NCBI GenBank assembly: GCA_947625135.1
Contig: CANQNE010000015.1
Coordinates: 1 to 56,893, forward strand
Source: an uncultured Lachnospiraceae bacterium
GTDB taxonomy: Bacteria > Bacillota > Clostridia > Lachnospirales > Lachnospiraceae
DNA length: 56,893 nt
Direction: 5' to 3'
Below are positions 40,569 to 48,445 of this stretch, one piece after another. The translations under genes were made by a program, and so were the position numbers. Positions within the stretch are counted from its first letter, which is position 1. Every line of letters begins with the position of its first letter. Under the pieces are notes generated by a model. The model made no database searches. It saw nothing but the letters and a program-made list of their open reading frames with translations, and had not been told where the DNA came from.

Positions 40569-41075
40569 CTATGCGTTTTTGCCACAGCATTTCTTGTATT
40601 TTTTGCCGCTTCCGCAGGGGCAGGGATCATTCCGGCCGATCTTCGCACCCTTGCGCACAGTACCGGAAGCCTTCTGATCCTTATACAGTTCTTTTCTTCT
40701 CTCCGGCGTCAGGAGCGCTTCCCACTGGGGCAGCTCATAAAGCCAGTCCGCCTTTGCCTCCACCATGTGCCAGTACAGCTTCTCTTTATCATAATCCAGG
40801 CTGACCTGCGTATCTTCCGTCATCTCCTCGATGGGATTGGGGGTTTTCAGGCTCTCGTTGATCCCGTCCAAAAATCCCACCATGATCATCTGTTCCACGC
40901 CGTACTTCTCAGCCAGCTCTTTTACAGTACCGGTTACCGCCTCATCGGGATTTGCAAGAATCTGCTCATAAATTCCCTTTTCCAGCTGAAAATAATGATT
41001 CCAGAATTTGGCGCTCTGCTGGGGCGTCACCTCTGATGAGTACGCGGTTTCTCTCCAATCAGTTAATAATGACAT
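40569..41075 (-). CDS. SEC-C metal-binding domain protein
   Basis: The protein has 168 residues. The last 25 residues hold the zinc-binding SEC-C motif [19 protein letters not shown] (CxC...CC). The first 120 residues are helical and soluble ([38 protein letters not shown]), resembling the N-terminal helical domain of a family of Firmicutes SEC-C proteins. The role is unknown; the SEC-C motif of SecA binds SecB and ribosomes, so a ribosome or secretion link is possible. It sits between nrdR and glmM in one operon. Confidence 0.88.
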   Translation of the reverse strand: MSLLTDWRETAYSSEVTPQQSAKFWNHYFQLEKGIYEQILANPDEAVTGTVKELAEKYGVEQMIMVGFLDGINESLKTPNPIEEMTEDTQVSLDYDKEKLYWHMVEAKADWLYELPQWEALLTPERRKELYKDQKASGTVRKGAKIGRNDPCPCGSGKKYKKCCGKNA

Positions 41076-41096
41076 TGTTGTTCCATCCTTTGCAAT

Positions 41097-41546
41097 TTAT
41101 TCTAATATTTTTTTGATTTCTTCCATAAATGTGTTTACATCCTTAAATTCCCTGTAAACGGACGCAAAACGAACATAAGCCACCGTGTCCAGATCCTTCA
41201 GCCGATCCATGACGATCTCGCCGATGACGCTGCTGGGCAGCTCCCGGTCTTCAATATTAAACAGCTCCGTTTCCACAGAATCGATCAGTTCATTGATCTG
41301 CTTCGCAGAGATGGGCCGCTTATGGCAGGCGCGCAGAACACCCGCTTCAATCTTAGAACGGTCATACTGCTCCCGGTTATTATCTTTTTTAATGACGATG
41401 AGGGGAATCGTCTCGATTTTCTCATAAGTCGTAAACCGCTTTCCGCAGGAATCGCACACTCTTCTTCTGCGGATAGAACTGTTGTCGTCGGCAGGTCTCG
41501 AATCGATCACCTTTGTGTTTTCATCGCCGCAAAACGGACATTTCAT
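41097..41546 (-). CDS. nrdR: Transcriptional repressor NrdR
   Basis: The protein has 149 residues from the ATG at 41546, chosen because AAGGAGG lies seven bases upstream and NrdR starts MKCPFCG. The zinc ribbon (CPFC ... VCDSCGKRFTTYE) and SSIRRRR precede an ATP-cone (about 48-138, PLIVIKKDNNREQYDRSKIE). NrdR senses ATP/dATP and represses ribonucleotide reductase genes. No nrd genes or NrdR boxes were recognised here, so its targets lie elsewhere. It leads the operon to secC, glmM and manC-manA behind a near-perfect promoter. Confidence 0.97.
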   Translation of the reverse strand: MKCPFCGDENTKVIDSRPADDNSSIRRRRVCDSCGKRFTTYEKIETIPLIVIKKDNNREQYDRSKIEAGVLRACHKRPISAKQINELIDSVETELFNIEDRELPSSVIGEIVMDRLKDLDTVAYVRFASVYREFKDVNTFMEEIKKILE

Positions 41547-41604
41547 CCATATTCCTCCTTCGGTTTCGTAATCGCGCCCTGTTCTTTTCAGAACTTGCAC
41601 CTAT

Positions 41605-41633
41605 AGTATAGTAAAACCGTCTTTTCTTGTCAA
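41605..41633 (-). promoter_or_regulatory. Sigma-A promoter of the nrdR operon
   Basis: On the minus strand TTGACA (41628-41633), a 17-base spacer and TATACT (41605-41610), about 60 bases before nrdR. Confidence 0.85.
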
Positions 41634-41676
41634 ATGAATTTCTGCTTCCGGCGGTTTCCGGATCTGACGCAGATCT

Positions 41677-41937
41677 CTACAATTTGCATTTTACAAGCAC
41701 ATCCTCCAGACAGACCTCTACCAGGATGATATCCGGCCCGATCTGCCTGATACAGTTCCATGGGATCACATACTCGTTGTCCTTGCCGAACAGCCCGCAC
41801 AGCTTGCTGCACTCCGGCACGATAATGGCCTCCACACAGCCGTTTTTCGGGTCGATCTCCACGTCCGCCACAAAGCCGATACGCTTACAGTCGCAGATAT
41901 TGACAACTTCCTTTTCCCGCAATTCATAAATACGCAT
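41677..41937 (-). CDS. YlmC/YmxH family sporulation-type protein (PRC-barrel)
   Basis: The protein has 86 residues from the ATG at 41937 (MRIYELREKEVVNICDCKRI), with GGGAGGGG five bases upstream. The longer frame upstream runs through repeat hairpins and is not protein-like. It has a PRC-barrel fold typical of YlmC/YmxH: GFVADVEIDPKNGCVEAIIV, then YVIPWNCIRQIGPDIILVEV. The family is sporulation-associated in Bacillus and Clostridia; its molecular role is unclear. The ribosome site is part of a stable hairpin, described separately. Confidence 0.9.
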   Translation of the reverse strand: MRIYELREKEVVNICDCKRIGFVADVEIDPKNGCVEAIIVPECSKLCGLFGKDNEYVIPWNCIRQIGPDIILVEVCLEDVLVKCKL

Positions 41938-41942
41938 AAAAC

Positions 41943-41982
41943 CCCTCCCGGTATATGATATGCCGGAAGGGATTTTTTGCAA
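41943..41982 (-). promoter_or_regulatory. Hairpin over the ylmC ribosome site, with a promoter inside it
   Basis: On the minus strand CCCTTCCGG (41963-41971) pairs with CCGGGAGGG (41943-41951), covering the ylmC ribosome site; UUUU follows. A possible promoter, TTGCAA (41977-41982), 16-base spacer and TATCAT (41955-41960), would start transcription after the 5' arm. Transcripts from upstream would carry the hairpin and those from this promoter would not. On the plus strand the hairpin is followed by TTTTTT. Confidence 0.4.
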
Positions 41983-41989
41983 CCATATC

Positions 41990-42045
41990 CGTCTGTTTGC
42001 AGACGTTGTCTGCCTGCAGATGTCGTCTGCCTGCAGACGTTTTTT
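41990..42045. repeat. Three tandem short hairpins ending in a T-run
   Basis: CGTCTG-TTTG-CAGACG (41990-42005), GTCTG-CCTG-CAGAT (42008-42021) and CGTCTG-CCTG-CAGACG (42024-42039) are three copies of one inverted repeat with two-base gaps, directly after the TrpB2 stop. The last is followed by TTTTTT on the plus strand and forms a plus-strand terminator. Confidence 0.75.
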
Positions 42046-43738
42046 ACTGAATACCCGGAAGGGAGGGGATTCCCGCAAAACCTTTTTCCAGATCTTCGTC
42101 TGTGGGAATATAATCCGTCATCTCTCCATTGTGATACGCCGCGTATGCGGAAAGATCGAAATAACCTGTTCCGGTGAGACCAAACAAAATGGTCTTGGCC
42201 TCTCCTGTTTCCTTGCACTTCAGCGCCTCGTCAATGGCTACCCGGATGGCATGAGCGCTCTCCGGCGCGGGAAGCGTACCTTCCACCTGTGCAAACCGGG
42301 TGGCCGCCTCAAACACAGCCGTCTGTTCTACTGCTCTCGCCTCATCCAGATATCCGTCATGATACAGCTGTGACAGGATCGGGCTCATGCCGTGATAACG
42401 AAGCCCGCCTGCATGGTTGGGAGAAGGAATATAAGTCGCACCCAGCGTATACATCTTTGCCAGAGGCGTTACCTTGCCGGTATCGCAGAAATCGTATGCA
42501 AACCGTCCTCTTGTGAGAGAAGGACAGGAAGCCGGCTCTACCGCGATAAAGTGCGGAGCCTTCTTTCCGGCCAGCTTGTCCGCCATGAACGGCGCCATCA
42601 GGCCGCCCAGATTGGAACCGCCGCCTGCGCAGCCGATCACAATATCAGGATAAGCGTCCACCTTCTCCATAGCCAGCTTTGCCTCCTGACCGATCACGGA
42701 CTGGTGTATCAACACCTGATTGAGTACGCTGCCCAGTACATAACGGTAGCCCTCATGGGTCACCGCCACCTCCACCGCTTCGGAGATCGCCGTACCGAGA
42801 CTGCCGGTAGAATTGGGATAATCAATATTCATCTGCCGTCCCACCTGCGTGGTGTCTGAGGGAGAAGGGATCACACTTGCGCCGTAAGTTTCCATAACCG
42901 TCTTGCGGTAAGGCTTCTGCTGCGCGCTGCACTTTACCATATATACTTTACAATCCAGTCCAAAATATCCCGTTGCCATAGACAGGGCCGTACCCCATTG
43001 ACCTGCTCCGGTCTCCGTGGTCACACCCTTCAAGCCCTGTTCCTTGGCATAGTAGGACTGGGCAATGGCGCTGTTTAGCTTATGGCTTCCGGAAGTATTC
43101 CCGCCCTCATATTTGTAATAAATCTTTGCGGGCGTATCCAGCGCCTTCTCCAGAAAATAGGCCCGATACAGGGGCGAAGGCCGATACATTTTATAAAAGT
43201 CCAGCACCTCATCGGGAATATCGATGAACCGGTCCGTGGCGTTCAGCTCCTGCCTGGCAAGCTCTGTACAGAACACGGGAGACAGGTCATCCACCGTCAC
43301 CGGCTTCAATGTGGCCGGATTGAGGATCGGGCAGTGATCCGTCTTCATATCCGCCCTCACATTGTACCATTGCCGGGGAATCTCCGCTTCCGACAAAACA
43401 ATCTTGTAGGGATCTTTCTGATTACTCATGTAAACATGCGCCTCACTTTCTTTATTGATATTATTTTTCTTAACAAACTTTAATCGCAGGCGGCCATTGT
43501 ATCGGGCCGCATCTCTGAACACCTGCAGCATGCGTTCGTAAAAACGCGAACCGCCGCCGAATGTTTCAAAATCCTCCTCAAAAACGATCGCCGCCTCCTG
43601 GCCGGGCTCTGTCAGACAGTCATAAAGGGCATCCAGATTTCCCCCATAATGATCCGGAAAGGAAAAAGTTTCCGCCAGATAACGGTGGGCTTCCTCCGCC
43701 TTCTGGAGCCGACGGGCCGATAAACGATACTCTTTCAT
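42044..43738 (-). CDS. Barstar-like domain fused to TrpB2-type tryptophan synthase beta
   Basis: One frame of 564 codons. Residues 1 to about 90 look like barstar, the intracellular barnase inhibitor: AEETFSF-type start, FPDHYGGNLDALYDCL and a helix with FYERMLQVFRDAARYNGRLRLKFV. A short Asn/Lys linker (KKNNINKESEAHVY) leads to MSNQKDPYKIVLSE at residue 104, where an independent TrpB2 would start (ATG at 43429, with GAGG ten bases upstream). The 461-residue enzyme part has the PLP lysine in SGSHKLNSA, GAGQWGTALS and GCAGGGSNLGG. TrpB2 condenses indole with serine; no trpA is nearby. The linker resembles an A-rich intergenic spacer that lost its stop. Both a fused and a separate TrpB2 may be made. 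The ribosome site for the first ATG is AAGGGAG. Confidence 0.85.
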   Translation of the reverse strand: MKEYRLSARRLQKAEEAHRYLAETFSFPDHYGGNLDALYDCLTEPGQEAAIVFEEDFETFGGGSRFYERMLQVFRDAARYNGRLRLKFVKKNNINKESEAHVYMSNQKDPYKIVLSEAEIPRQWYNVRADMKTDHCPILNPATLKPVTVDDLSPVFCTELARQELNATDRFIDIPDEVLDFYKMYRPSPLYRAYFLEKALDTPAKIYYKYEGGNTSGSHKLNSAIAQSYYAKEQGLKGVTTETGAGQWGTALSMATGYFGLDCKVYMVKCSAQQKPYRKTVMETYGASVIPSPSDTTQVGRQMNIDYPNSTGSLGTAISEAVEVAVTHEGYRYVLGSVLNQVLIHQSVIGQEAKLAMEKVDAYPDIVIGCAGGGSNLGGLMAPFMADKLAGKKAPHFIAVEPASCPSLTRGRFAYDFCDTGKVTPLAKMYTLGATYIPSPNHAGGLRYHGMSPILSQLYHDGYLDEARAVEQTAVFEAATRFAQVEGTLPAPESAHAIRVAIDEALKCKETGEAKTILFGLTGTGYFDLSAYAAYHNGEMTDYIPTDEDLEKGFAGIPSLPGIQ

Positions 43739-43803
43739 ATACTTCTCCCTTCCGGGACGCTTATGAGACGGGCAGCGGGAAATCCCCCATCTCCGTTTCC
43801 CCG

Positions 43804-44334
43804 TCAGCTGCCGTCATATAACAGCGTAAAGGTCTGATAATGATCCCCGGTATAATAGATCTGTCCCCGGTTGGAGTAGATGATCCGCTCTGCGCCCCGA
43901 TGACCGCCCCCATAGTTGATATCACATTCATGATACTGCAGTCCCTTTTCTTCGGGGAGCTTTCCTTCGTAATTTCCAAAATAGTCGCCGCCGATGCTTT
44001 TGCCCGGCGCCACGTCCCAAAGATTGCCCTTTTTACTGTCCCAGCCAAGGGCCTCCGCTTCCTTTTTGGTGATAAAATTTGAGGGCAGATGCCCGTAGGT
44101 ATGAATATATAAGGCCACCTCATCCTTAGTGGTGTAGGAGCCGTCCTCCGCGATCTGCGCCGCCGGCGTTTCCGCAGCCGATGACTCCGTGACTGCCGCG
44201 CTTTCTGTCTGCCCAGCTGTCCCTGGGTCAGGCGCCGCCTTTGTGGGGCCGCATCCGGCCAGCAGTCCCGCCAGCAGCAGCATTGTCAGCAGCGTCTGCA
44301 GCCAGTGTAATACTCGTAATTTTCCCTGTTTCAT
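43804..44334 (-). CDS. Secreted barnase-family ribonuclease (predicted lipoprotein)
   Basis: The protein has 176 residues from the ATG at 44334 (AAGGA six bases upstream). A signal peptide (MKQGKLRVLHWLQTLLTMLL) ends in lipobox LLAGC, so it is predicted to be lipid-anchored. A Ser/Ala/Thr/Glu linker (about 30-65) leads to a barnase domain of about 105 residues: VALYIHTYGHLPSNFITKKE, ALGWDSKKGNLWDVAPGKSI, GGDYFGNYEGKLP. The catalytic residues of barnase are matched: Glu in ECDINY, Arg in GAERIIYS and His in GDHYQTF. It cleaves RNA, preferring after guanosine. The barstar-like inhibitor follows 65 bases downstream, the expected immunity pairing. Confidence 0.93.
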   Translation of the reverse strand: MKQGKLRVLHWLQTLLTMLLLAGLLAGCGPTKAAPDPGTAGQTESAAVTESSAAETPAAQIAEDGSYTTKDEVALYIHTYGHLPSNFITKKEAEALGWDSKKGNLWDVAPGKSIGGDYFGNYEGKLPEEKGLQYHECDINYGGGHRGAERIIYSNRGQIYYTGDHYQTFTLLYDGS

Positions 44335-44429
44335 TGTCGATCCTTTTTCCCTATTCCCGGACAAATGGTTTTCATGCCATTTTCGGGCAGCTTATGATAC
44401 TCCTGTGCCACATTCAAAAAGTCAGAATT

Positions 44430-44458
44430 ATTATAGCATGTACCCGCCGGGATTTCAA
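44430..44458 (-). promoter_or_regulatory. Sigma-A promoter of the barnase gene
   Basis: On the minus strand TTGAAA (44453-44458), a 17-base spacer and TATAAT (44430-44435). The -35 adjoins the rpoC terminator, so the barnase unit starts as its own transcript. Confidence 0.8.
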
Positions 44459-44503
44459 GAAAGAAGGGCAAGATCCTGCCTTTCCGGATCCTGCCCTTTC
44501 TGT
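44458..44503 (-). terminator. Terminator of rpoBC
   Basis: On the minus strand AAGGGCAGGATCC pairs with GGATCTTGCCCTT (one mismatch) and is followed by CTTTCTT. It lies ten or so bases past the rpoC stop. Confidence 0.75.
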
Positions 44504-44510
44504 TTTTGTG

Positions 44511-47500
44511 TTATTCTTCAAACAATACGACTTCGTCTGACTCTTTGATCTCCTCTACATCCGTGTCCAGCTTTACGGAGCGGTAACGCTTCATGCCGGT
44601 ACCGGCAGGGATCAGCTTACCGATGATCACGTTCTCCTTCAGGCCGATCAGGGAGTCAACCTTGCCCTTGATGGCCGCCTCTGTCAGCACCTTCGTGGTC
44701 TCCTGGAAGGAAGCCGCAGACAGGAAAGAGCTTGTGGCAAGGGCCGCCTTGGTAATACCCAGCATCACTTGCTTGCCCTCTGCAGGCGTCTTGCCCTCCT
44801 CCGTCAGCTTTTCGTTCATATCTTCAAAATCAAGCACATCCATCAGCGTACCCGGAAGCACATCGGAATCTCCGTTGCCCTCTACCCGGACTTTCTTTAA
44901 CATCTGGCGGACGATCACCTCAATATGCTTGTCGTTGATATCAACGCCCTGCAGACGGTAAACACGCTGTACTTCCCGGAGCATATAATCCTGCACTGCC
45001 CGGACGCCCTTGATCTTCAGAATATCATGGGGATTGATACTGCCCTCCGTCAGCTCGTCGCCGGCCTCCAGCAGATCGCCGTCCTGAATTTTCACCCGGG
45101 AACCGTAAGGGATCAGGTAAGCCTTTGTCTCTCCCGTCTCCTGATTGGTAACGATGATCTCCCGCTTCTTCTTTGTATCGTTGATGGTAGCAACGCCGCC
45201 AAACTCAGTGATGATCGCAAGGCCCTTTGGCTTTCTTGCCTCGAAAAGCTCCTCTACACGGGGAAGACCCTGTGTGATATCATCTCCTGCCACACCGCCG
45301 GTATGGAAGGTTCTCATGGTCAGCTGGGTACCGGGCTCGCCGATAGACTGGGCAGCGATGATACCTACCGCCTCGCCAACCTGCACCGGCTCCCCTGTAG
45401 CCATATTGGCGCCGTAACACTTGGAACAGATACCGATATGAGACTTACAGGTCAATACGGTACGGATCTTCACGTGATCCACAGGTTCTCCGTTCTCGTT
45501 GACGCCGAAGGCCATCACCTTTGCGGCCCGTCTGGGCGTGATCATGTGATTGCGCTTCACAAGCACGTTGCCGTCTTTGTCCAGAATATCCTCAGCCGCA
45601 TACCGTCCTGTGATACGATCCTGCAGGCTCTCGATCTCTTCTCTTCCGTCGGTAAACGCCCGCACCGTCATGCCGGGAATGGTGTCCTTGCCCGCGCAGC
45701 AATCTACTTCCCGAATGATCAGCTCCTGTGAAACATCCACCAGTCGTCTGGTAAGGTAACCGGAGTCGGCCGTACGCAGCGCCGTATCGGACAGACCTTT
45801 CCGGGCGCCGTGGGCGGACATAAAGTATTCCAGTACGTCCAGGCCTTCACGGAAATTAGATTTGATGGGCAGCTCAATGGTACGTCCCGTTGTATCCGCC
45901 ATCAGACCACGCATACCCGCAAGCTGCTTGATCTGCTTGTCGGAACCACGGGCGCCGGAATCCGCCATCATATAAATATTGTTGTATATATCCAATCCGT
46001 CCAAAAGCGCTTTCGTCAGCTTGTCGTCCGTTTCCTTCCAAGTCTCTACCACGCTCTTGTAACGCTCTTCCTCTGTACAGCGTCCCCGCTTGAAGTCCTT
46101 GGTGATGGCATCCACCTGATTCTGGGCTTCCTGCAGAAGCTGGGACTTGATCTCCGGCACGGTCATATCGGAGATGGAAACCGTCATCGCCGCTTTTGTA
46201 GAATATTTGTAGCCCATTGCCTTAATATCGTCCAGTACCTCGGCGGTTCTTGTGGAGCCGTGGGTGTTGATGACTTTCTCAAGGATCTGCTTCAGGCCCT
46301 TCTTGCCTACGTGGAAATCTACCTCCAGTTTGATCTGATCCTCCGGCGTATTCCGCTCTACAAAGCCCAGATCCTGCGGAAGGATTTCATTGAAGATAAA
46401 CCTTCCCACGGTAGACTTTACAATGCCCGATATCTTCTGCCCGTCCGGAAGTGTCTTTTCCACCCGGACTGCCACCTTGGAATGTAACGTCACAACCTCA
46501 TTTTCATAGGCCAGAATGGCTTCGTTGGGGCTCTTGAAATATTTGCCTTCTCCTTTTGCCCCCGGTCTCTCCTGAGTCAGGTAATAAATACCCAGCACCA
46601 TATCCTGAGAAGGAACGGCAACAGGCCCGCCGTCAGAAGGCTTCAGCAGGTTGTTGGGAGACAGCAGCAGGAAACGGCACTCCGCCTGTGCTTCCACGGA
46701 AAGGGGCAGATGCACCGCCATCTGGTCGCCGTCAAAGTCCGCATTGTAAGCGGTACATACCAGCGGATGGAGCTTAATGGCCTTGCCTTCCACGAGAATG
46801 GGCTCAAACGCCTGAATACCCAGCCTGTGCAGGGTAGGCGCACGATTCAACATAACGGGATGCTCCTTGATCACCTCTTCCAGTACGTCCCAGACCTCCG
46901 GCTGCAGCCGCTCTACCATCTTCTTGGCGCTCTTGATATTGTGGGCGGTGCCGTTTGCAACCAGCTCCTTCATCACAAAAGGCTTGAACAGCTCAATGGC
47001 CATCTCCTTCGGCAGACCGCACTGATAGATCTTTAATTCCGGTCCCACCACGATAACGGAACGTCCGGAATAATCCACACGCTTGCCCAGCAGGTTCTGA
47101 CGAAAACGTCCGGACTTGCCCTTCAGCATATCTGACAGAGACTTCAGGGCGCGGTTTCCCGGGCCGGTAACAGGACGTCCCCGGCGGCCGTTGTCGATCA
47201 GCGCGTCCACTGCTTCCTGAAGCATTCTCTTCTCATTGCGCACGATGATATCCGGCGCGCCCAGCTCCAGCAGTCTCTTCAAACGATTATTTCTGTTGAT
47301 GATACGTCTGTACAGATCATTCAGGTCGGAGGTTGCGAACCGTCCGCCGTCCAGCTGTACCATCGGACGCAGATCCGGCGGGATCACGGGGATCACATCA
47401 AGGATCATCCATTCCGGCCTGTTTCCCGCGCTCTTAAAGGCTTCTACAACCTCCAGCCTCTTGATGGTGCGGGCGCGCTTCTGTCCGGAGGACTCCGCCA

Positions 47501-48416
47501 GTGTTTTCTGCAGCTCCTCAAATTCCTTATCCAGATCAATGTGCTGCAGAAGCTCCTTGATGGCCTCTGCGCCCATGCCTACCCGGAAATGCTCTCCGTA
47601 GGCTTCTCTTGCATCCTGATATTCTTTTTCTGTCAGCACCTGCTTATACTCCAATCCGGAGTCTGCAGGATCGATCACGATATAATTGGCAAAATACAGT
47701 ACCTTTTCCAGCGTTCTGGGGGACAGATCCAGGATCAGGCCCATCCGGCTTGGAATCCCCTTGAAATACCAGATATGGGAAACCGGCGCGGCAAGCTCGA
47801 TATGCCCCATACGTTCACGGCGCACATTGGCCTTCGTCACCTCAACGCCGCATCGGTCACAGACCACACCTTTATAGCGAATCTTCTTATACTTGCCGCA
47901 GTGGCACTCCCAGTCCTTACTGGGTCCGAAGATCCTCTCGCAGAACAGGCCTTCCTTTTCCGGCTTCAGGGTCCTGTAATTGATGGTTTCCGGCTTCTTC
48001 ACCTCGCCTCTGGACCACTCGCGGATCTTCTCCGGAGACGCCAGTCCGATACGGATAGATTCAAAAGTCACCGGCTGATAAGCCTCCGGGGCCTTTCTGG
48101 GCATATTGAATCTGCGGCCTGATGCTTCCCTGCCGCGCTCTGCAGACTCGCCGCTTTCCTCGTCCGCGTCTTCCTCATCTTCATACCCGTCTTCCTCGCC
48201 TTCGGCGTCCTCGTCCGCTTCCATGTCTGCCGCCGCGTCTGCCATTGCCGCCGCTATTGCATCCGCCACCGTTTCTGCTGTGGCGTCTTCCTGCCCTGCA
48301 GCCTCTGCATTTTCCTGCTCCAAAACAGGCGCCATATCCTCTGCTACGGCCTCTGCCGCCTCATTCTCCATATTTTCCACAGTTTCTGTATTTACTTCAT
48401 TTACTGTTTCCGACAT
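44511..48416 (-). CDS. rpoC: RNA polymerase beta' subunit with acidic N-terminal extension
   Basis: The protein has 1301 residues from the ATG at 48416, with AAAGGAG eight bases upstream; a GTG three codons earlier would fall next to the ribosome site. The core is a standard RpoC: zinc finger [20 protein letters not shown], catalytic [14 protein letters not shown], bridge and trigger regions with [10 protein letters not shown]. Before the usual start ([19 protein letters not shown]) lie about 105 extra residues rich in Glu, Asp and Ala ([20 protein letters not shown]...). No ribosome site precedes the internal ATG at [11 protein letters not shown], so the extension is probably translated. Confidence 0.96.
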   Translation of the reverse strand: MSETVNEVNTETVENMENEAAEAVAEDMAPVLEQENAEAAGQEDATAETVADAIAAAMADAAADMEADEDAEGEEDGYEDEEDADEESGESAERGREASGRRFNMPRKAPEAYQPVTFESIRIGLASPEKIREWSRGEVKKPETINYRTLKPEKEGLFCERIFGPSKDWECHCGKYKKIRYKGVVCDRCGVEVTKANVRRERMGHIELAAPVSHIWYFKGIPSRMGLILDLSPRTLEKVLYFANYIVIDPADSGLEYKQVLTEKEYQDAREAYGEHFRVGMGAEAIKELLQHIDLDKEFEELQKTLAESSGQKRARTIKRLEVVEAFKSAGNRPEWMILDVIPVIPPDLRPMVQLDGGRFATSDLNDLYRRIINRNNRLKRLLELGAPDIIVRNEKRMLQEAVDALIDNGRRGRPVTGPGNRALKSLSDMLKGKSGRFRQNLLGKRVDYSGRSVIVVGPELKIYQCGLPKEMAIELFKPFVMKELVANGTAHNIKSAKKMVERLQPEVWDVLEEVIKEHPVMLNRAPTLHRLGIQAFEPILVEGKAIKLHPLVCTAYNADFDGDQMAVHLPLSVEAQAECRFLLLSPNNLLKPSDGGPVAVPSQDMVLGIYYLTQERPGAKGEGKYFKSPNEAILAYENEVVTLHSKVAVRVEKTLPDGQKISGIVKSTVGRFIFNEILPQDLGFVERNTPEDQIKLEVDFHVGKKGLKQILEKVINTHGSTRTAEVLDDIKAMGYKYSTKAAMTVSISDMTVPEIKSQLLQEAQNQVDAITKDFKRGRCTEEERYKSVVETWKETDDKLTKALLDGLDIYNNIYMMADSGARGSDKQIKQLAGMRGLMADTTGRTIELPIKSNFREGLDVLEYFMSAHGARKGLSDTALRTADSGYLTRRLVDVSQELIIREVDCCAGKDTIPGMTVRAFTDGREEIESLQDRITGRYAAEDILDKDGNVLVKRNHMITPRRAAKVMAFGVNENGEPVDHVKIRTVLTCKSHIGICSKCYGANMATGEPVQVGEAVGIIAAQSIGEPGTQLTMRTFHTGGVAGDDITQGLPRVEELFEARKPKGLAIITEFGGVATINDTKKKREIIVTNQETGETKAYLIPYGSRVKIQDGDLLEAGDELTEGSINPHDILKIKGVRAVQDYMLREVQRVYRLQGVDINDKHIEVIVRQMLKKVRVEGNGDSDVLPGTLMDVLDFEDMNEKLTEEGKTPAEGKQVMLGITKAALATSSFLSAASFQETTKVLTEAAIKGKVDSLIGLKENVIIGKLIPAGTGMKRYRSVKLDTDVEEIKESDEVVLFEE

Positions 48417-48445
48417 CCGGGACACTCCTTTCAGTTGAGCGTTTC

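Noticed and set aside
41990-42039. CRISPR-like array
   Set aside because: Repeats are 14-16 bases with two-base gaps, no spacers and no cas genes.
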